Assembly: GCF_029350945.1 (NCBI RefSeq)
Contig: NZ_JARKMS010000002.1
Span: 32,145 to 96,144, forward strand
Length of the DNA: 64,000 nucleotides
Source of the DNA: Maribacter huludaoensis
Lineage (GTDB): Bacteria > Bacteroidota > Bacteroidia > Flavobacteriales > Flavobacteriaceae
Direction: 5' to 3'
This document shows positions 17,385 through 26,791 of the stretch, one piece after another. Made by a program: the position numbers and the translations under genes. The notes under the pieces are model-generated. The model saw only the letters and a program-made list of their open reading frames with translations. It was not told the origin of the DNA and made no database searches. Each line of letters opens with the position of its first letter. The first letter of the stretch is position 1.

Positions 17385-19676
17385 ATGAAAGTAAAAGTAT
17401 TAACTATTTTCTGTGCCGTGCTGCTCACCATTGGGTGTAATAAAAACGATGACACAGTAGAAGAAACACAAGTAGAAAAACCAGAAGAGCAAGAGCTGCC
17501 CAATGAACCTACTTCTGTTACGGTATTGACCGGTAAGTTTATTGATGCTGCCGTCCAAGGACTATCTTTTGAAACCGCTACCCAAAACGGAGTTACCAAT
17601 GAGAATGGAGAGTTTTCATATGTTGAAGGGGAAGAAATCACCTTTAAGGTAGGTGAAGTAGTATTAGGCTCTGTAATTGCAAAAGAGGAAATTACACCAA
17701 TAGATATTGCTAAGGTGGCAGATGCTAGTGCGAGTATTGAAAGTCCGATAGCAAAAAACATAGCGGCTTTTTTGCAAACGTTAGATGATGATCAAAATCA
17801 CACAAATGGTATTAATTTAAAGGCGGATGTTACCGCTACATTGGGCGTACAAGATGTAAATTTTTCAGGGAGCATATCATCTACACTAGCAGATATAGTT
17901 ATTAATGTATCTCAACTTACGGGGGCTTATTTAGAGATTGTTTATCCTGAAACAGCTGCAGCGAATATGGCAACTGCTTTGGGCTTAGAATATACTCCAC
18001 AGGAGAATTTGGCATTAACACATTTACTGCCTCTTCTTGAGTCTCTATATGCTTCTGATGTACCAAAGTCAGCTGTTTATAAAAATGTTTTTAATGCAGA
18101 TGGTTCATTACTTTCTACTACAATCATTTTAAGATATTCAGGAAGAGTTTTGAATGAACTTACATTTTCTGCCTATAATGAGGTAGGGTTGCCTGTTAAG
18201 TTTACCAATTCATATGTAAGTCAGAAACTTTTAGGGGACATAGCTTTTTATCCTATAAGTTCATATTCACAATCATTTGATTTGGTTTATAATTTAAACA
18301 ATCAAGTGGAACAACTTGTATTTGATAGTGGAGCAACAAACTCAGAACATCTTTTTCAAATTTCTGAATGGAATGAAGAGAACAAGGCTTTAACATATAT
18401 AGAAAGTTTTACCGAAGAAACCAATGTTTATAGTCAAGAGAAAACCTATATAAACACATATGAAGAAGGAAAACTTAAATCTCAATCGATAATTGATGTT
18501 TCTGAAACTAATGATGTTTTAGGGCAGTTTTATTCTAATAGGAATTATACAATAACTACTAATTATCAATATAATGAGAAAGAAAATTTTTCAGAAATCA
18601 GTAATTCCTCTAGTAGCGAGTATTCATCGCAATATCAAAATGATTTGCCATATGAAAGCGTGTCCAGTTCTACTCAAGTTTGGGCGTTAAGCTATAGTGA
18701 TGCATTTACTCTTACGGAATTAAATATTGAAAGCAATACGGTAGGTCAAGATTATATTTCTTCATTCGAAAACAATTTTATGTATGATGAAAATGAATTG
18801 GTAGTTGCCAATACTTTTACAAATAGTGATGGTTTTCAGCAAGTACGAACCTTACAAGGAGGATATTTACTTACTTCTGAAAATTTTAATAATGGAGTAT
18901 TAACTTATAGCACCACTTATAAAACTGATGGTTCATATGTTGAAATGATAAATCAGTATAATTACAATTCGGAAATTACTTTTTCATATGCCAATAGCTG
19001 GGTCATACTTTCTACAGGATATTATGCAATTCAAAAAACTGAATATTTTGACGAAGATGGGGTTTTAACTGACTATTTAAGTTATGAATTTCATGATAAT
19101 GGATTTGTTAAAGAAACACGTTCATACGATGCTTCAGACGAACTCAATTGGATCGATTATTATGACGAAACTGGCTACTTAATTAAAACTGAGTATTTTG
19201 ATTTAGGTTCAATTTACTATACGTATCTCTATGAAAATGATGAAAATGGGCATAGGTTAAGTTCAGAAGGTTATGATGTGAATGGAATCTTGTCTGTAGC
19301 ATTTTATTACAATGATTTAGGTGATGTTTCTTATGAAGAGTACTATGTAGAAGGAGTTTTAGCGGAATATTTCAATTATAACTATGAGAACAATATTCTT
19401 ATAACGGTAGAAGGTTATTTAGCAAATGGGCAACTATTTTTAATTGAATATTATGAAGATGGTATTTATGTAAGATCTGAGTTTTATGATGCAGATGGTA
19501 ACGTGACAAACAACTCTACTGGAAAGTCATTTAACATTCAAGCAAATAGACGTTCGGCATCCTTAAAATTAGACGTTGCTAAAAGGTTACATGACGTTTA
19601 TGAATCTAAATCGGTTAAGCGTATCATTAAATCTAAATACGCTCTTAAAGACAAACGCATGCTAGATCAGTATTAA
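17385..19676 (+). CDS. Surface lipoprotein with repeated YD-like C-terminus
   Basis: A 763-residue protein with a lipobox at LTIGC (Cys18), followed by the acidic stretch NKNDDTVEE that resembles a Bacteroidota surface-export signal. Residues about 43-110 (LTGKFIDAAVQGLSFET through FTFKVGEVVLG-like strands) look like a small beta domain with an NENGEFSY motif, as in carboxypeptidase-regulatory-like folds. Residues about 520-715 contain degenerate 20-25-residue repeats (EYFDEDGVL, SYDASDELN, EYFDLGSIY, GYDVNGILS, FYDADGNVT) with a Tyr-Asp or Phe-Asp turn, like YD/MORN-type repeats. No catalytic residues are recognised. It is closed by a strong terminator. Confidence 0.75.
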   Translation: MKVKVLTIFCAVLLTIGCNKNDDTVEETQVEKPEEQELPNEPTSVTVLTGKFIDAAVQGLSFETATQNGVTNENGEFSYVEGEEITFKVGEVVLGSVIAKEEITPIDIAKVADASASIESPIAKNIAAFLQTLDDDQNHTNGINLKADVTATLGVQDVNFSGSISSTLADIVINVSQLTGAYLEIVYPETAAANMATALGLEYTPQENLALTHLLPLLESLYASDVPKSAVYKNVFNADGSLLSTTIILRYSGRVLNELTFSAYNEVGLPVKFTNSYVSQKLLGDIAFYPISSYSQSFDLVYNLNNQVEQLVFDSGATNSEHLFQISEWNEENKALTYIESFTEETNVYSQEKTYINTYEEGKLKSQSIIDVSETNDVLGQFYSNRNYTITTNYQYNEKENFSEISNSSSSEYSSQYQNDLPYESVSSSTQVWALSYSDAFTLTELNIESNTVGQDYISSFENNFMYDENELVVANTFTNSDGFQQVRTLQGGYLLTSENFNNGVLTYSTTYKTDGSYVEMINQYNYNSEITFSYANSWVILSTGYYAIQKTEYFDEDGVLTDYLSYEFHDNGFVKETRSYDASDELNWIDYYDETGYLIKTEYFDLGSIYYTYLYENDENGHRLSSEGYDVNGILSVAFYYNDLGDVSYEEYYVEGVLAEYFNYNYENNILITVEGYLANGQLFLIEYYEDGIYVRSEFYDADGNVTNNSTGKSFNIQANRRSASLKLDVAKRLHDVYESKSVKRIIKSKYALKDKRMLDQY

Positions 19677-19700
19677 GCGATGATATAATATGATAAAATA

Positions 19701-19735
19701 AAAAGCCTTGGTGAAGATTTCACCAAGGCTTTTTA
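19701..19735. terminator. Terminator between the lipoprotein gene and metG
   Basis: The arms AAAAGCCTTGGTGAA (19701-19715) and TTCACCAAGGCTTTT (19719-19733) are perfect complements with a 3-base loop and T-run. It lies 25 bp after the lipoprotein stop and 20 bp from the metG stop, and can serve both converging units. Confidence 0.9.
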
Positions 19736-19754
19736 AATGTATAAAAATTGTGTG

Positions 19755-21842
19755 CTAATTTATCCCTTCACCATTACCAACTCCATCCTCATCTGGGTTG
19801 ACGAATACCAATTTTCCATCGGCATTTTCAGTCATTAGAATCATACCTTCACTTTCAACACCGCGCAATGCTCTTGGTGCCAGGTTGACTAACACTGTTA
19901 CCTTTTTACCAACTATTTCTTCTGGTTTAAAGCTTTCTGCAATACCGGAAACTATGGTTCTAACATCTAATCCGGTATCAACTTTAAGTACTAAAAGCTT
20001 TTTGGCTTTCGCCATTTTTTCAGCTTCGATAATGGTACCTACTCGCATATCCAATTTAGAAAAATCATCAAAGGTAATCGTATCTTTTTGTGGCATTACT
20101 TGTTTGTTTTCGTTCTCGTTGGCTTTTTTGGTCGCTTCTAATTTATCTAACTGAGTTTGTATCTCGGCATCCTCAATTTTTCTGAAAAGTAACTCTCCTT
20201 TATTTATTTGATGTTCAGGTTTCAATAATGCTTCTTTATTAGAAACATCTTTCCAGTTAAGACTTCGGCTACGCTCAGTCCCAGAAGAAGATAGATTTAA
20301 AATATTCTTTAATTTATTAGAAGTAAATGGTAAAAATGGCTCACTTAAAACAGCTAAACCTGCAGCTATTTGTAAAGCCACGTTCATAATTGTTTTTACG
20401 CGTTCTTCATCTACCTTGATGACCTTCCATGGTTCTTCATCGGCTAAATATTTATTACCTAAACGAGCCAAATTCATTAATTCTTGACCAGCTTCTCTAA
20501 AACGGTAGCGCTCAATAGAACTTGAAATGATTTCAGGGTATTTTGTTAATTGTTCTAGGGTTTCAGTATCAACGTTGGTTAAACTACCTGTAGCTGGTAT
20601 TTTACCATCATAATATTTGTTGGTCAGTACAACTACCCTGTTAATGAAATTACCTAAAATGGCAACTAATTCATTGTTGTTACGTGCTTGAAAATCTTTC
20701 CAAGTAAAATCATTATCCTTAGTTTCTGGAGCGTTTGCTGTAAGTGTATAACGTAGCGAATCTTGCATTTCTGGAAAATCCACTAAGTATTCATGTAACC
20801 AAACCGCCCAGTTTTTGGATGTGGATAGTTTGTTGCCCTCTAAATTTAAAAACTCGTTTGCCGGTACATTTTCCGGTAAAATATAGCTTCCTTCTGCCTT
20901 TAGCATGGATGGGAAAATAATACAGTGAAAAACAATATTATCCTTTCCTATAAAGTGAACTAATTTAGTGTCTTTATCTTTCCAATAGGGTTCCCAGTCT
21001 TTACCTTCACGGGCAGCCCATTCTTTGGTAGATGAAATATACCCTATAGGGGCATCAAACCATACGTATAATACTTTGCCTTCTCCACCTTCAACAGGTA
21101 CAGGTATTCCCCAGTCTAAATCCCTGGTGACAGCCCTTGGCTCTAAGCCACCATCGATCCAAGATTTACATTGGCCGTAAACATTTGGTTTCCAATCGTC
21201 TTTATGCCCTTTTAATATCCAATCTTTAAGAAAATCCTCATATCTGTCTAATGGTAAGAACCAGTGTTTTGTTTCCTTGGTGGTCGGTACCGTTCCGGTA
21301 TTGGTCGACTTCGGGTTTATTAAATCCGTCGCATTTAAACTAGATCCACAATTTTCACACTGATCACCGTATGCTTCTTCATTTCCACACTTTGGACACG
21401 TACCTATTACAAACCGATCAGCTAAAAATTGCTGGGCTTCCTCATCATATAATTGAGCCGTAGTTTCCTCTATGAAGTCTCCTTTCTTGTAGAGTGTCGT
21501 AAAGAAATCTGACGCTGTTTTGTGATGAACGGGCGCAGAGGTTCTAGAATAATTATCGAACGTAATACCAAAATCCATAAAGGATTGTTTGATAATTGCG
21601 TGGTATTTGTCAATAATATCTTTAGGGGTAACTCCTTCTTTTTTGGCTTTCATTGAAATGGCTACGCCATGTTCGTCGCTACCACAAACAAATGCGACAT
21701 CCTTACCAGTTAATCTTAAATAACGGGCGTAAATATCTGCAGGCACATAAACACCGGCCAAATGACCAATGTGTATTGGACCATTTGTGTATGGTAATGC
21801 TGCGGTAATCGTATATCTAGAGGGTGTTTTAATATTGGACAT
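19755..21842 (-). CDS. metG: Methionyl-tRNA synthetase
   Basis: A 695-residue class I synthetase charging tRNA-Met. HIGH-type motif HIGHLAG and the KMSKS-type KLSTS are both present. Four zinc Cys ([15 protein letters not shown]) support the zinc knuckle of the MetRS group. A C-terminal EMAP-like tRNA-binding domain ([16 protein letters not shown] to GVESEGMIL) gives dimerisation and tRNA affinity. ATG at 21842 follows the alternative TTG at 21845. One copy of a 24-bp repeat, shared with the DNA ligase gene, is read in frame as TERSRS near residue 523, in the linker before the tRNA-binding domain. Confidence 0.95.
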   Translation of the reverse strand: MSNIKTPSRYTITAALPYTNGPIHIGHLAGVYVPADIYARYLRLTGKDVAFVCGSDEHGVAISMKAKKEGVTPKDIIDKYHAIIKQSFMDFGITFDNYSRTSAPVHHKTASDFFTTLYKKGDFIEETTAQLYDEEAQQFLADRFVIGTCPKCGNEEAYGDQCENCGSSLNATDLINPKSTNTGTVPTTKETKHWFLPLDRYEDFLKDWILKGHKDDWKPNVYGQCKSWIDGGLEPRAVTRDLDWGIPVPVEGGEGKVLYVWFDAPIGYISSTKEWAAREGKDWEPYWKDKDTKLVHFIGKDNIVFHCIIFPSMLKAEGSYILPENVPANEFLNLEGNKLSTSKNWAVWLHEYLVDFPEMQDSLRYTLTANAPETKDNDFTWKDFQARNNNELVAILGNFINRVVVLTNKYYDGKIPATGSLTNVDTETLEQLTKYPEIISSSIERYRFREAGQELMNLARLGNKYLADEEPWKVIKVDEERVKTIMNVALQIAAGLAVLSEPFLPFTSNKLKNILNLSSSGTERSRSLNWKDVSNKEALLKPEHQINKGELLFRKIEDAEIQTQLDKLEATKKANENENKQVMPQKDTITFDDFSKLDMRVGTIIEAEKMAKAKKLLVLKVDTGLDVRTIVSGIAESFKPEEIVGKKVTVLVNLAPRALRGVESEGMILMTENADGKLVFVNPDEDGVGNGEGIN
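20261..20284 (-). repeat. Dispersed 24-bp repeat, copy inside metG
   Basis: The core TTCGGCTACGCTCAGT (20264-20279 on the plus strand) matches copy 3 of the array in the ligase gene at 40119-40142 without mismatch. It is read in the same strand and frame as in the ligase, giving GTERSRSL. It lies between the anticodon-binding and tRNA-binding parts, where MetRS sequences vary. Confidence 0.75.
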
Positions 21843-21860
21843 CAAAAATTAATTAGGCCA

Positions 21861-21868
21861 CAAAAATA
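21861..21868 (-). promoter_or_regulatory. -7 promoter box for metG
   Basis: On the minus strand TATTTTTG matches TAnnTTTG and ends 18 bp upstream of the ATG at 21842. The -33 element is not clear. Confidence 0.4.
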
Positions 21869-22053
21869 CTGAATTTGCGGGGAGAATTACTACTATCCAA
21901 ACAATTGAAGTTCTCGTTTTATTGAAACCGACGTCAACATTTGTTTGTCAATGGACGTAAAAGCTGATGTCACAATTGAAAATTATACTAAAACGATTAA
22001 AAAAAAGTTCTATTGTAAGAAAAAACTTATTTTTTAATCTAAACATATAAGAT

Positions 22054-22233
22054 ATGGGTGTTGGTAATTCTAAAAAAATTTTATTGGACAACGGTCTGGA
22101 CGAAATAGAAAAGGCCATTGAAAACTCTAGTACCAGTAAAGAGGATGTGGTAAGACTTTACAAGGACAAAAATCACAGGGTTAAAAAGGAACTGCGGTTC
22201 GAGTCTAAAATGAACAATTCTAAGTTAACATAA
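22054..22233 (+). CDS. Small 59-residue charged protein, unknown
   Basis: An ATG at 22054 opens a 59-codon frame: MGVGNSKKILLDNGLDEIEK, then AIENSSTSKEDVVRLYKDKN and HRVKKELRFESKMNNSKLT. It is helix-rich and highly charged, with no membrane or signal segment. It is followed by a strong hairpin terminator 3 bp after the stop. Upstream is AT-rich DNA with no gene within 200 bp. The organised start, stop and terminator support a real small gene, but no family is recognised. Confidence 0.6.
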   Translation: MGVGNSKKILLDNGLDEIEKAIENSSTSKEDVVRLYKDKNHRVKKELRFESKMNNSKLT

Positions 22234-22235
22234 TT

Positions 22236-22272
22236 AAAAAGCCCTATTCAAAGAAATTGAATAGGGCTTTTT
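22236..22272. terminator. Terminator after the 59-residue ORF
   Basis: The arms AAAAAGCCCTATTCAA (22236-22251) and TTGAATAGGGCTTTTT (22257-22272) are perfect complements with a 5-base loop. It sits between the small ORF and the converging DUF1501 gene and can serve both. Confidence 0.9.
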
Positions 22273-22288
22273 ACATTTGGGAAACAAA

Positions 22289-23992
22289 TTAAGCTACCAT
22301 CACTGATTTACTCATATTTTGGTTTTGTACATTGATACGATAAATGTACTTACCTGTTGATAGCTGTTCGGGCATGCGCTCTCGTATATTTATTTCGGTA
22401 GAACCTTCAAACATCATCTCATTGAAAATGGTACCTACTTTTTGTCCTAAAATATTATATAGCTGAATATCTACATGTGCAGAAAATGGCATTTCCAGGT
22501 AAATATGTGGTGTACTATCTGTTGGGTAAAATGGTTTATGAACCACGGCGTTCAGCAAATCTGGAGTTATAGGGGATTGTGATTCTTCGTCCGGGTAAAC
22601 CGGCGGTGTAACTTCACCATCACTATATGCAATGTCAGGAAAAGCTTCGCCGCTACAGCTAAATCCTAAATCTACCGGTACATATGGTTTGTAGTTCAGT
22701 AAATGAGCTTCTACCAAAGGTATATCTACACACAACCATTCAGCAAGAACAGTGGCATATAAGTCCCTAAAATCCATGGTATATTCTAAATTTCCCCTTC
22801 CGTCCGGATCATCTAAGGTGGGGTGGTCACCTACAAATGCACTACCATTTAAGCCTGATCCAAAGAACAATGTTGGTGTGGCCTTACCGTGATCGGTACC
22901 ATTTGATCCGTTTTCAAAAATACGTCTTCCAAATTCAGAAAAAGTCATGCTCAACACTTTGTCATCTTGTTGGGTAAAGGCAATATCTTCATAGAAATTA
23001 TTTACCGCAACAGATAAAGTTGTCATTAATTTGGCATGAGTCTGTGGTTGATTACCATGTGTGTCAAAACCACCCATAGAAATCATATATACTTTGGTAC
23101 CTAAGTTACCTTTGATCAGTCTTGCAATAAGTGCCAATTGGCGTGCAAAACTATTATCCTGATATTCAACTTGGTTTTGCCCACGTGTATAAGCATCATG
23201 TATAATACCGGAATATTCATAGGTTGTGTTGGCAACGCCCCTTAAAAATTTAAGTTGATCACCATACATACAATCATTGAACAAGTTATCTTCTAGACCA
23301 TATACTACACCAGATTCTGCAATTTCTTCTAATTGATCTACATTTGATGTTACAAAGGCATAATTAGTTTCGTCCCCTTGAAAGACCAAACTACCGAATT
23401 GACCAATTTGAATGGCTGCCGGTGCCGCTGGCGGATTTACCAAATAATCTGGGTAAATACTTTCAAAGTGCCTGCCCATCCATCCGGTATTTAAACCGCT
23501 AAAACCTGTTGTTTCTATATCAGTATTGGCAAAAATATCCGAGCCGGTAAAGTGTGATAGACTTTGTCCTTCATAACCTACACCATGTACAGCCTTAAAC
23601 TGCCCTTCTTCCCACATAGGTGCCAGAGCACTCATATAAGATGGTACACCAAATTCATCGGTCAATTTTAAGATTTTACTTTCCGGTACATAAATGTTGG
23701 GCCTGGCATTTGCATAACTATCATATTGTTCTATGGGTATTACGGTACTTAGGCCATCATTACCGCCAGATAGGCGAATGAGTATAAGTATATTATCTGT
23801 CTCCGCTCCAGAAATAGCGGCTGATAAGGGCGATGGCGCAGATGCCGAAAGCATATTCGATCCTAACATCATAGAGCCAGAGCCAGCGATGCCCATTGCT
23901 TGTAAAAATGAGCGTCTGCTCCAAGTTTTATGTTCTTCATCATGGCCTTCATGATGTAGGCCTTTAAATGGGGTATGGTGTGTATTGCACAT
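22289..23992 (-). CDS. DUF1501 protein with Tat-like leader and T9SS C-terminus
   Basis: A 567-residue secreted protein. The N-terminus has a twin-arginine leader (SRRSFLQAMGIAGSG) and the core is a DUF1501 domain related to the alkaline-phosphatase/sulfatase-like fold (LIRLSGGNDGLSTVIP, GFDTHGNQ, FSEFGRRIFENGSNGTDHG). The last about 80 residues (HIYLEMPFSAHVDIQLYNILGQKVG ... LSTGKYIYRI) are a type A C-terminal sorting domain for the type IX system. DUF1501 is usually paired with a DUF1800 gene, as here (24004-25497, 11 bp upstream). The enzymatic role is not established. Confidence 0.88.
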   Translation of the reverse strand: MCNTHHTPFKGLHHEGHDEEHKTWSRRSFLQAMGIAGSGSMMLGSNMLSASAPSPLSAAISGAETDNILILIRLSGGNDGLSTVIPIEQYDSYANARPNIYVPESKILKLTDEFGVPSYMSALAPMWEEGQFKAVHGVGYEGQSLSHFTGSDIFANTDIETTGFSGLNTGWMGRHFESIYPDYLVNPPAAPAAIQIGQFGSLVFQGDETNYAFVTSNVDQLEEIAESGVVYGLEDNLFNDCMYGDQLKFLRGVANTTYEYSGIIHDAYTRGQNQVEYQDNSFARQLALIARLIKGNLGTKVYMISMGGFDTHGNQPQTHAKLMTTLSVAVNNFYEDIAFTQQDDKVLSMTFSEFGRRIFENGSNGTDHGKATPTLFFGSGLNGSAFVGDHPTLDDPDGRGNLEYTMDFRDLYATVLAEWLCVDIPLVEAHLLNYKPYVPVDLGFSCSGEAFPDIAYSDGEVTPPVYPDEESQSPITPDLLNAVVHKPFYPTDSTPHIYLEMPFSAHVDIQLYNILGQKVGTIFNEMMFEGSTEINIRERMPEQLSTGKYIYRINVQNQNMSKSVMVA

Positions 23993-24003
23993 AGAAGTAG
24001 GTG

Positions 24004-25497
24004 TTATTTTAATTGAAACTCAGGTTGTCTTGCTAAATATTGAAAAAGTAGATATACTTGAAACGGACCTTGTGGCCAAGTAGCCAATGTCCATGATTCT
24101 TGATTACCACCTTCGTAGTAAACATCTTCTACATCACTTCTGAATATAGCAAACGCTTTGGCATATTCTTCTTCGTTTAGCAGTCCCTTCGTTAAAACGA
24201 AATCTATAATCAATCTTGCAACGACATCTGGATTAGGATTAGTTAGTCCTTCATTGCCAGAAATTGCAAGGCCAAATGAACGAAACTGCTCATTATCTGC
24301 CATATAGAATTCCTCTAGAATACTTTCAATGGTCAGCCAACGGCCGATCATAAAATTTGTGTTGATCCAAGATCTGTCTCTTTGCCAACCGGCAACGTCA
24401 AATGGTTCAAATATTTCTTGACTTAACAATGCACTATAGTTGACCATTTCGGAAACGTTAGTGTCAGTGTAGTTAAAATTAGATTCATTTAATGTGTTAA
24501 AATAGAAGTCTACAGGGCTCTTTATGATTACTCCAATAGCTTCATCATCAAAAAAGTGTTGGCTTTTGAACAAAAGCCTTAGTACTGGTGCCAACTCAAA
24601 ATTATTGTTCATAAATGTTGCTGCCAGACCATCTATGATCATCTGGGCATTATTTGCATCGTCCCTAGAATCTGGGTGTACAAAAAACTCATATAGTTTT
24701 CGGCATATAAATTCTGCAATTTCCGGAGCTCTTTGTTCAAAAAGAATATTGATGACATCGTCATAGCCCCAGTTGCCTGTTTGGCCTAATATAGTTTTGG
24801 GACCTGCATCATGTTTTGTAGGGTCAAAAGTAACTGCCGAACACCCCACTTCACCACGTTCAACATAACCACTTAGGGCTTTTGCGGTCTCTATAATATC
24901 TTCTTCGGTATAACCGTTGCCTTCACCTAGGGTAAAAAGTTCGTATAGTTCACGAGCATAATTTTCATTAGGGTTGTTACCGTTATTATACACGCCATCT
25001 AGGTAATATAGCATGGCATTGGACAATCCAATTTCGCTAGTGAATGTTTTAAAGTTACCAAGAGAATGTCTTTGTAGGCAATCTATATACTCGTACAAAA
25101 ATGCATTACAGTTATAGACTTCCAACTCGGTTACAAAATGGTTGCTCCAGAAAAAACTTAATCTATCCCTTAGATTATTGTTCAGTAAACCTTTGGCATA
25201 ATTAAGTTGAAATTCCGTTTTTTGCTCTCTTTTTAGTTGATTTCTTGCATCATTATCTGCGGGGTAGTTGTCATTGTTCCAGTTGGCCCAAGTAGGTGCC
25301 GCAATTTCCGGCATACTTAAGGCTTCATCTATTAAGGTGTCTACCAACGCACCGGCAGATTGTCCAACAGCTTGGTTAATTGTTTCCACAGAGGCACTAA
25401 ATCCTAAGCGGCGATATAAATGGGCTGCTCTTAGCTGATCTAGATTAGCTGTGTACGGAGCAAGAGTAGAAGTATTACAATTAATGAAATATTCCAT
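24004..25497 (-). CDS. DUF1800-family protein
   Basis: A 497-residue protein with the DUF1800 signatures HLYRRLGFSASVE near the N-terminus, RLSFFWSNHFVTE, and NENYARELYELFTLGEG. No convincing signal peptide is seen. It is followed 11 bp later by the DUF1501 gene in the same direction, so the pair is one operon, the standard arrangement in Bacteroidota and Planctomycetes. Function unknown; the pairing suggests a joint role at the cell surface. Confidence 0.88.
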   Translation of the reverse strand: MEYFINCNTSTLAPYTANLDQLRAAHLYRRLGFSASVETINQAVGQSAGALVDTLIDEALSMPEIAAPTWANWNNDNYPADNDARNQLKREQKTEFQLNYAKGLLNNNLRDRLSFFWSNHFVTELEVYNCNAFLYEYIDCLQRHSLGNFKTFTSEIGLSNAMLYYLDGVYNNGNNPNENYARELYELFTLGEGNGYTEEDIIETAKALSGYVERGEVGCSAVTFDPTKHDAGPKTILGQTGNWGYDDVINILFEQRAPEIAEFICRKLYEFFVHPDSRDDANNAQMIIDGLAATFMNNNFELAPVLRLLFKSQHFFDDEAIGVIIKSPVDFYFNTLNESNFNYTDTNVSEMVNYSALLSQEIFEPFDVAGWQRDRSWINTNFMIGRWLTIESILEEFYMADNEQFRSFGLAISGNEGLTNPNPDVVARLIIDFVLTKGLLNEEEYAKAFAIFRSDVEDVYYEGGNQESWTLATWPQGPFQVYLLFQYLARQPEFQLK

Positions 25498-25683
25498 ATT
25501 CTTAAATAGGCGTTTGTATTACGTTCGTAGAGTTGGGGCTTCTATGCTAAACGTTAGGAAATTAGGTATAGTATTTAAAACTATCTATTTTCGATAATCA
25601 CATTTCAAATAACGAGATTTATTGATAAAAAGGCGTTGAAATTCCTATATTTTCGATGAATTACTTAATCTGTTAACTATATC

Positions 25684-26043
25684 ATGGGAAAACATAACGA
25701 ATTTGGAAAAGAAGGGGAGCAGATAGCTGTAGATTACCTTATAAAAAACGGGTATGCCATTAAATACAAAAATTATAGATATTTAAAGGCCGAGGTAGAT
25801 ATTATAGCAATGAAGGATGATATTTTGGTAATTGTTGAAGTGCGTTCTAGAAGTACGGACTTTATTAAGAACATTGCCGAAACGGTAACACCTAAGAAAA
25901 TAAAGCTATTGGTGATGGCTGCAGATCATTACGTAACGGATAATGATCTTGATGTAGAAGTGCGTTTTGATATTGTTACGATACTAAAAAACAGAAATAA
26001 ATTTGAGCTAGAACATTTAGAATCTGCCTTTTATCATTTCTGA
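25684..26043 (+). CDS. YraN/UPF0102 putative endonuclease
   Basis: A 119-residue protein of the UPF0102 family, with a PD-(D/E)XK-like core: GKEGEQIAVDYLIKNGY, then EVDIIAMKDDILVIVEVRSRS, in which Asp and the EVR segment occupy the catalytic positions. Members are putative Holliday-junction-type nucleases of unknown role. It is the first of two genes on the plus strand, 88 bp before the ACT-domain gene, which has its own promoter. Confidence 0.85.
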   Translation: MGKHNEFGKEGEQIAVDYLIKNGYAIKYKNYRYLKAEVDIIAMKDDILVIVEVRSRSTDFIKNIAETVTPKKIKLLVMAADHYVTDNDLDVEVRFDIVTILKNRNKFELEHLESAFYHF

Positions 26044-26080
26044 ATAATCTACTAAAATAGTAGATTTATTAAAAAACATT

Positions 26081-26111
26081 TTGTTTTATTTATAACAAGT
26101 TGTTATATTTG
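26081..26111 (+). promoter_or_regulatory. Strong Bacteroidota-type promoter
   Basis: A TTG -33 element (26081-26083, in a TTTTG context) is followed after 20 bp by TATATTTG (26104-26111), a full TAnnTTTG -7 element. Transcription would start near 26116, giving a leader of about 15 bases before the ATG at 26132. It is the best promoter match found in the window. Confidence 0.75.
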
Positions 26112-26131
26112 CACAACAACCATACAATAAA

Positions 26132-26791
26132 ATGAAAACAATATCATCAGTCGTTGAGGAGTACATCAAGAAAAAGCCATTTTTACAAAGTGCTCTAGCA
26201 CAGGGTATAATCAATCTTACATCACTATCTAGAATAGTAAAACCAGAGATCGAGCATGAATTAGGAAAAGATATTCGTAATGGCGCTATAGTAATGGCGT
26301 TAAAACGTCTTTCAGATGACCTGGAGTTTAGGGCAACCCATAAAATTCTAAAAGTGCTTAAGAATATTGGCGAGATAACCGTAAGATCTTCTTTGACGGA
26401 TTATACTTTTTTAGCTTCTGATAAAATATTGGTACACCAAGCTAAATTACTTGAAGAAATCAATGACAACCAAGATGTTTTCTATACTTCTAGCCGTGGT
26501 GTCAACGAGATTAATATTGTTATCAGTAATTTGATGGATAAAACGGTAGAAAGACTATTTAAGGATGAAAAGTGTACTCAAAAGGCTGAAGAGCTATCAT
26601 CCATTACCGTAAAGTTGCCTGCAGAAAATGTATCGGTACCTGGTATCTATTACTTTATCTTTCAAAGGTTGGCCTGGGAAGGTATCGTTCTTTATGAAGT
26701 AATTTCAACGACCAATGAATTTACCATCTTAGTTAACGATGAGCAAGTGGATATGGCGTTCAAAACAATCAAAGATTTAAAATCTCTTTAA
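26132..26791 (+). CDS. Two-domain protein with C-terminal ACT domain
   Basis: A 219-residue protein of unknown function. The N-terminal half (SVVEEYIKKKPFLQSALAQG, then LTSLSRIVKPEIEHEL) is helical and resembles a winged or HTH-like region. The C-terminal 65 residues (SSITVKLPAENVSVPGIYY, AWEGIVLYEVIST, EFTILVNDEQVDMAFKTIK) have the order of strands and helices of an ACT domain, like the second ACT of aspartate kinases. The ACT points to amino-acid-dependent control; the ligand is unknown. A strong promoter lies just upstream. Its stop overlaps that of the converging thioredoxin gene by 4 bp. Confidence 0.7.
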   Translation: MKTISSVVEEYIKKKPFLQSALAQGIINLTSLSRIVKPEIEHELGKDIRNGAIVMALKRLSDDLEFRATHKILKVLKNIGEITVRSSLTDYTFLASDKILVHQAKLLEEINDNQDVFYTSSRGVNEINIVISNLMDKTVERLFKDEKCTQKAEELSSITVKLPAENVSVPGIYYFIFQRLAWEGIVLYEVISTTNEFTILVNDEQVDMAFKTIKDLKSL

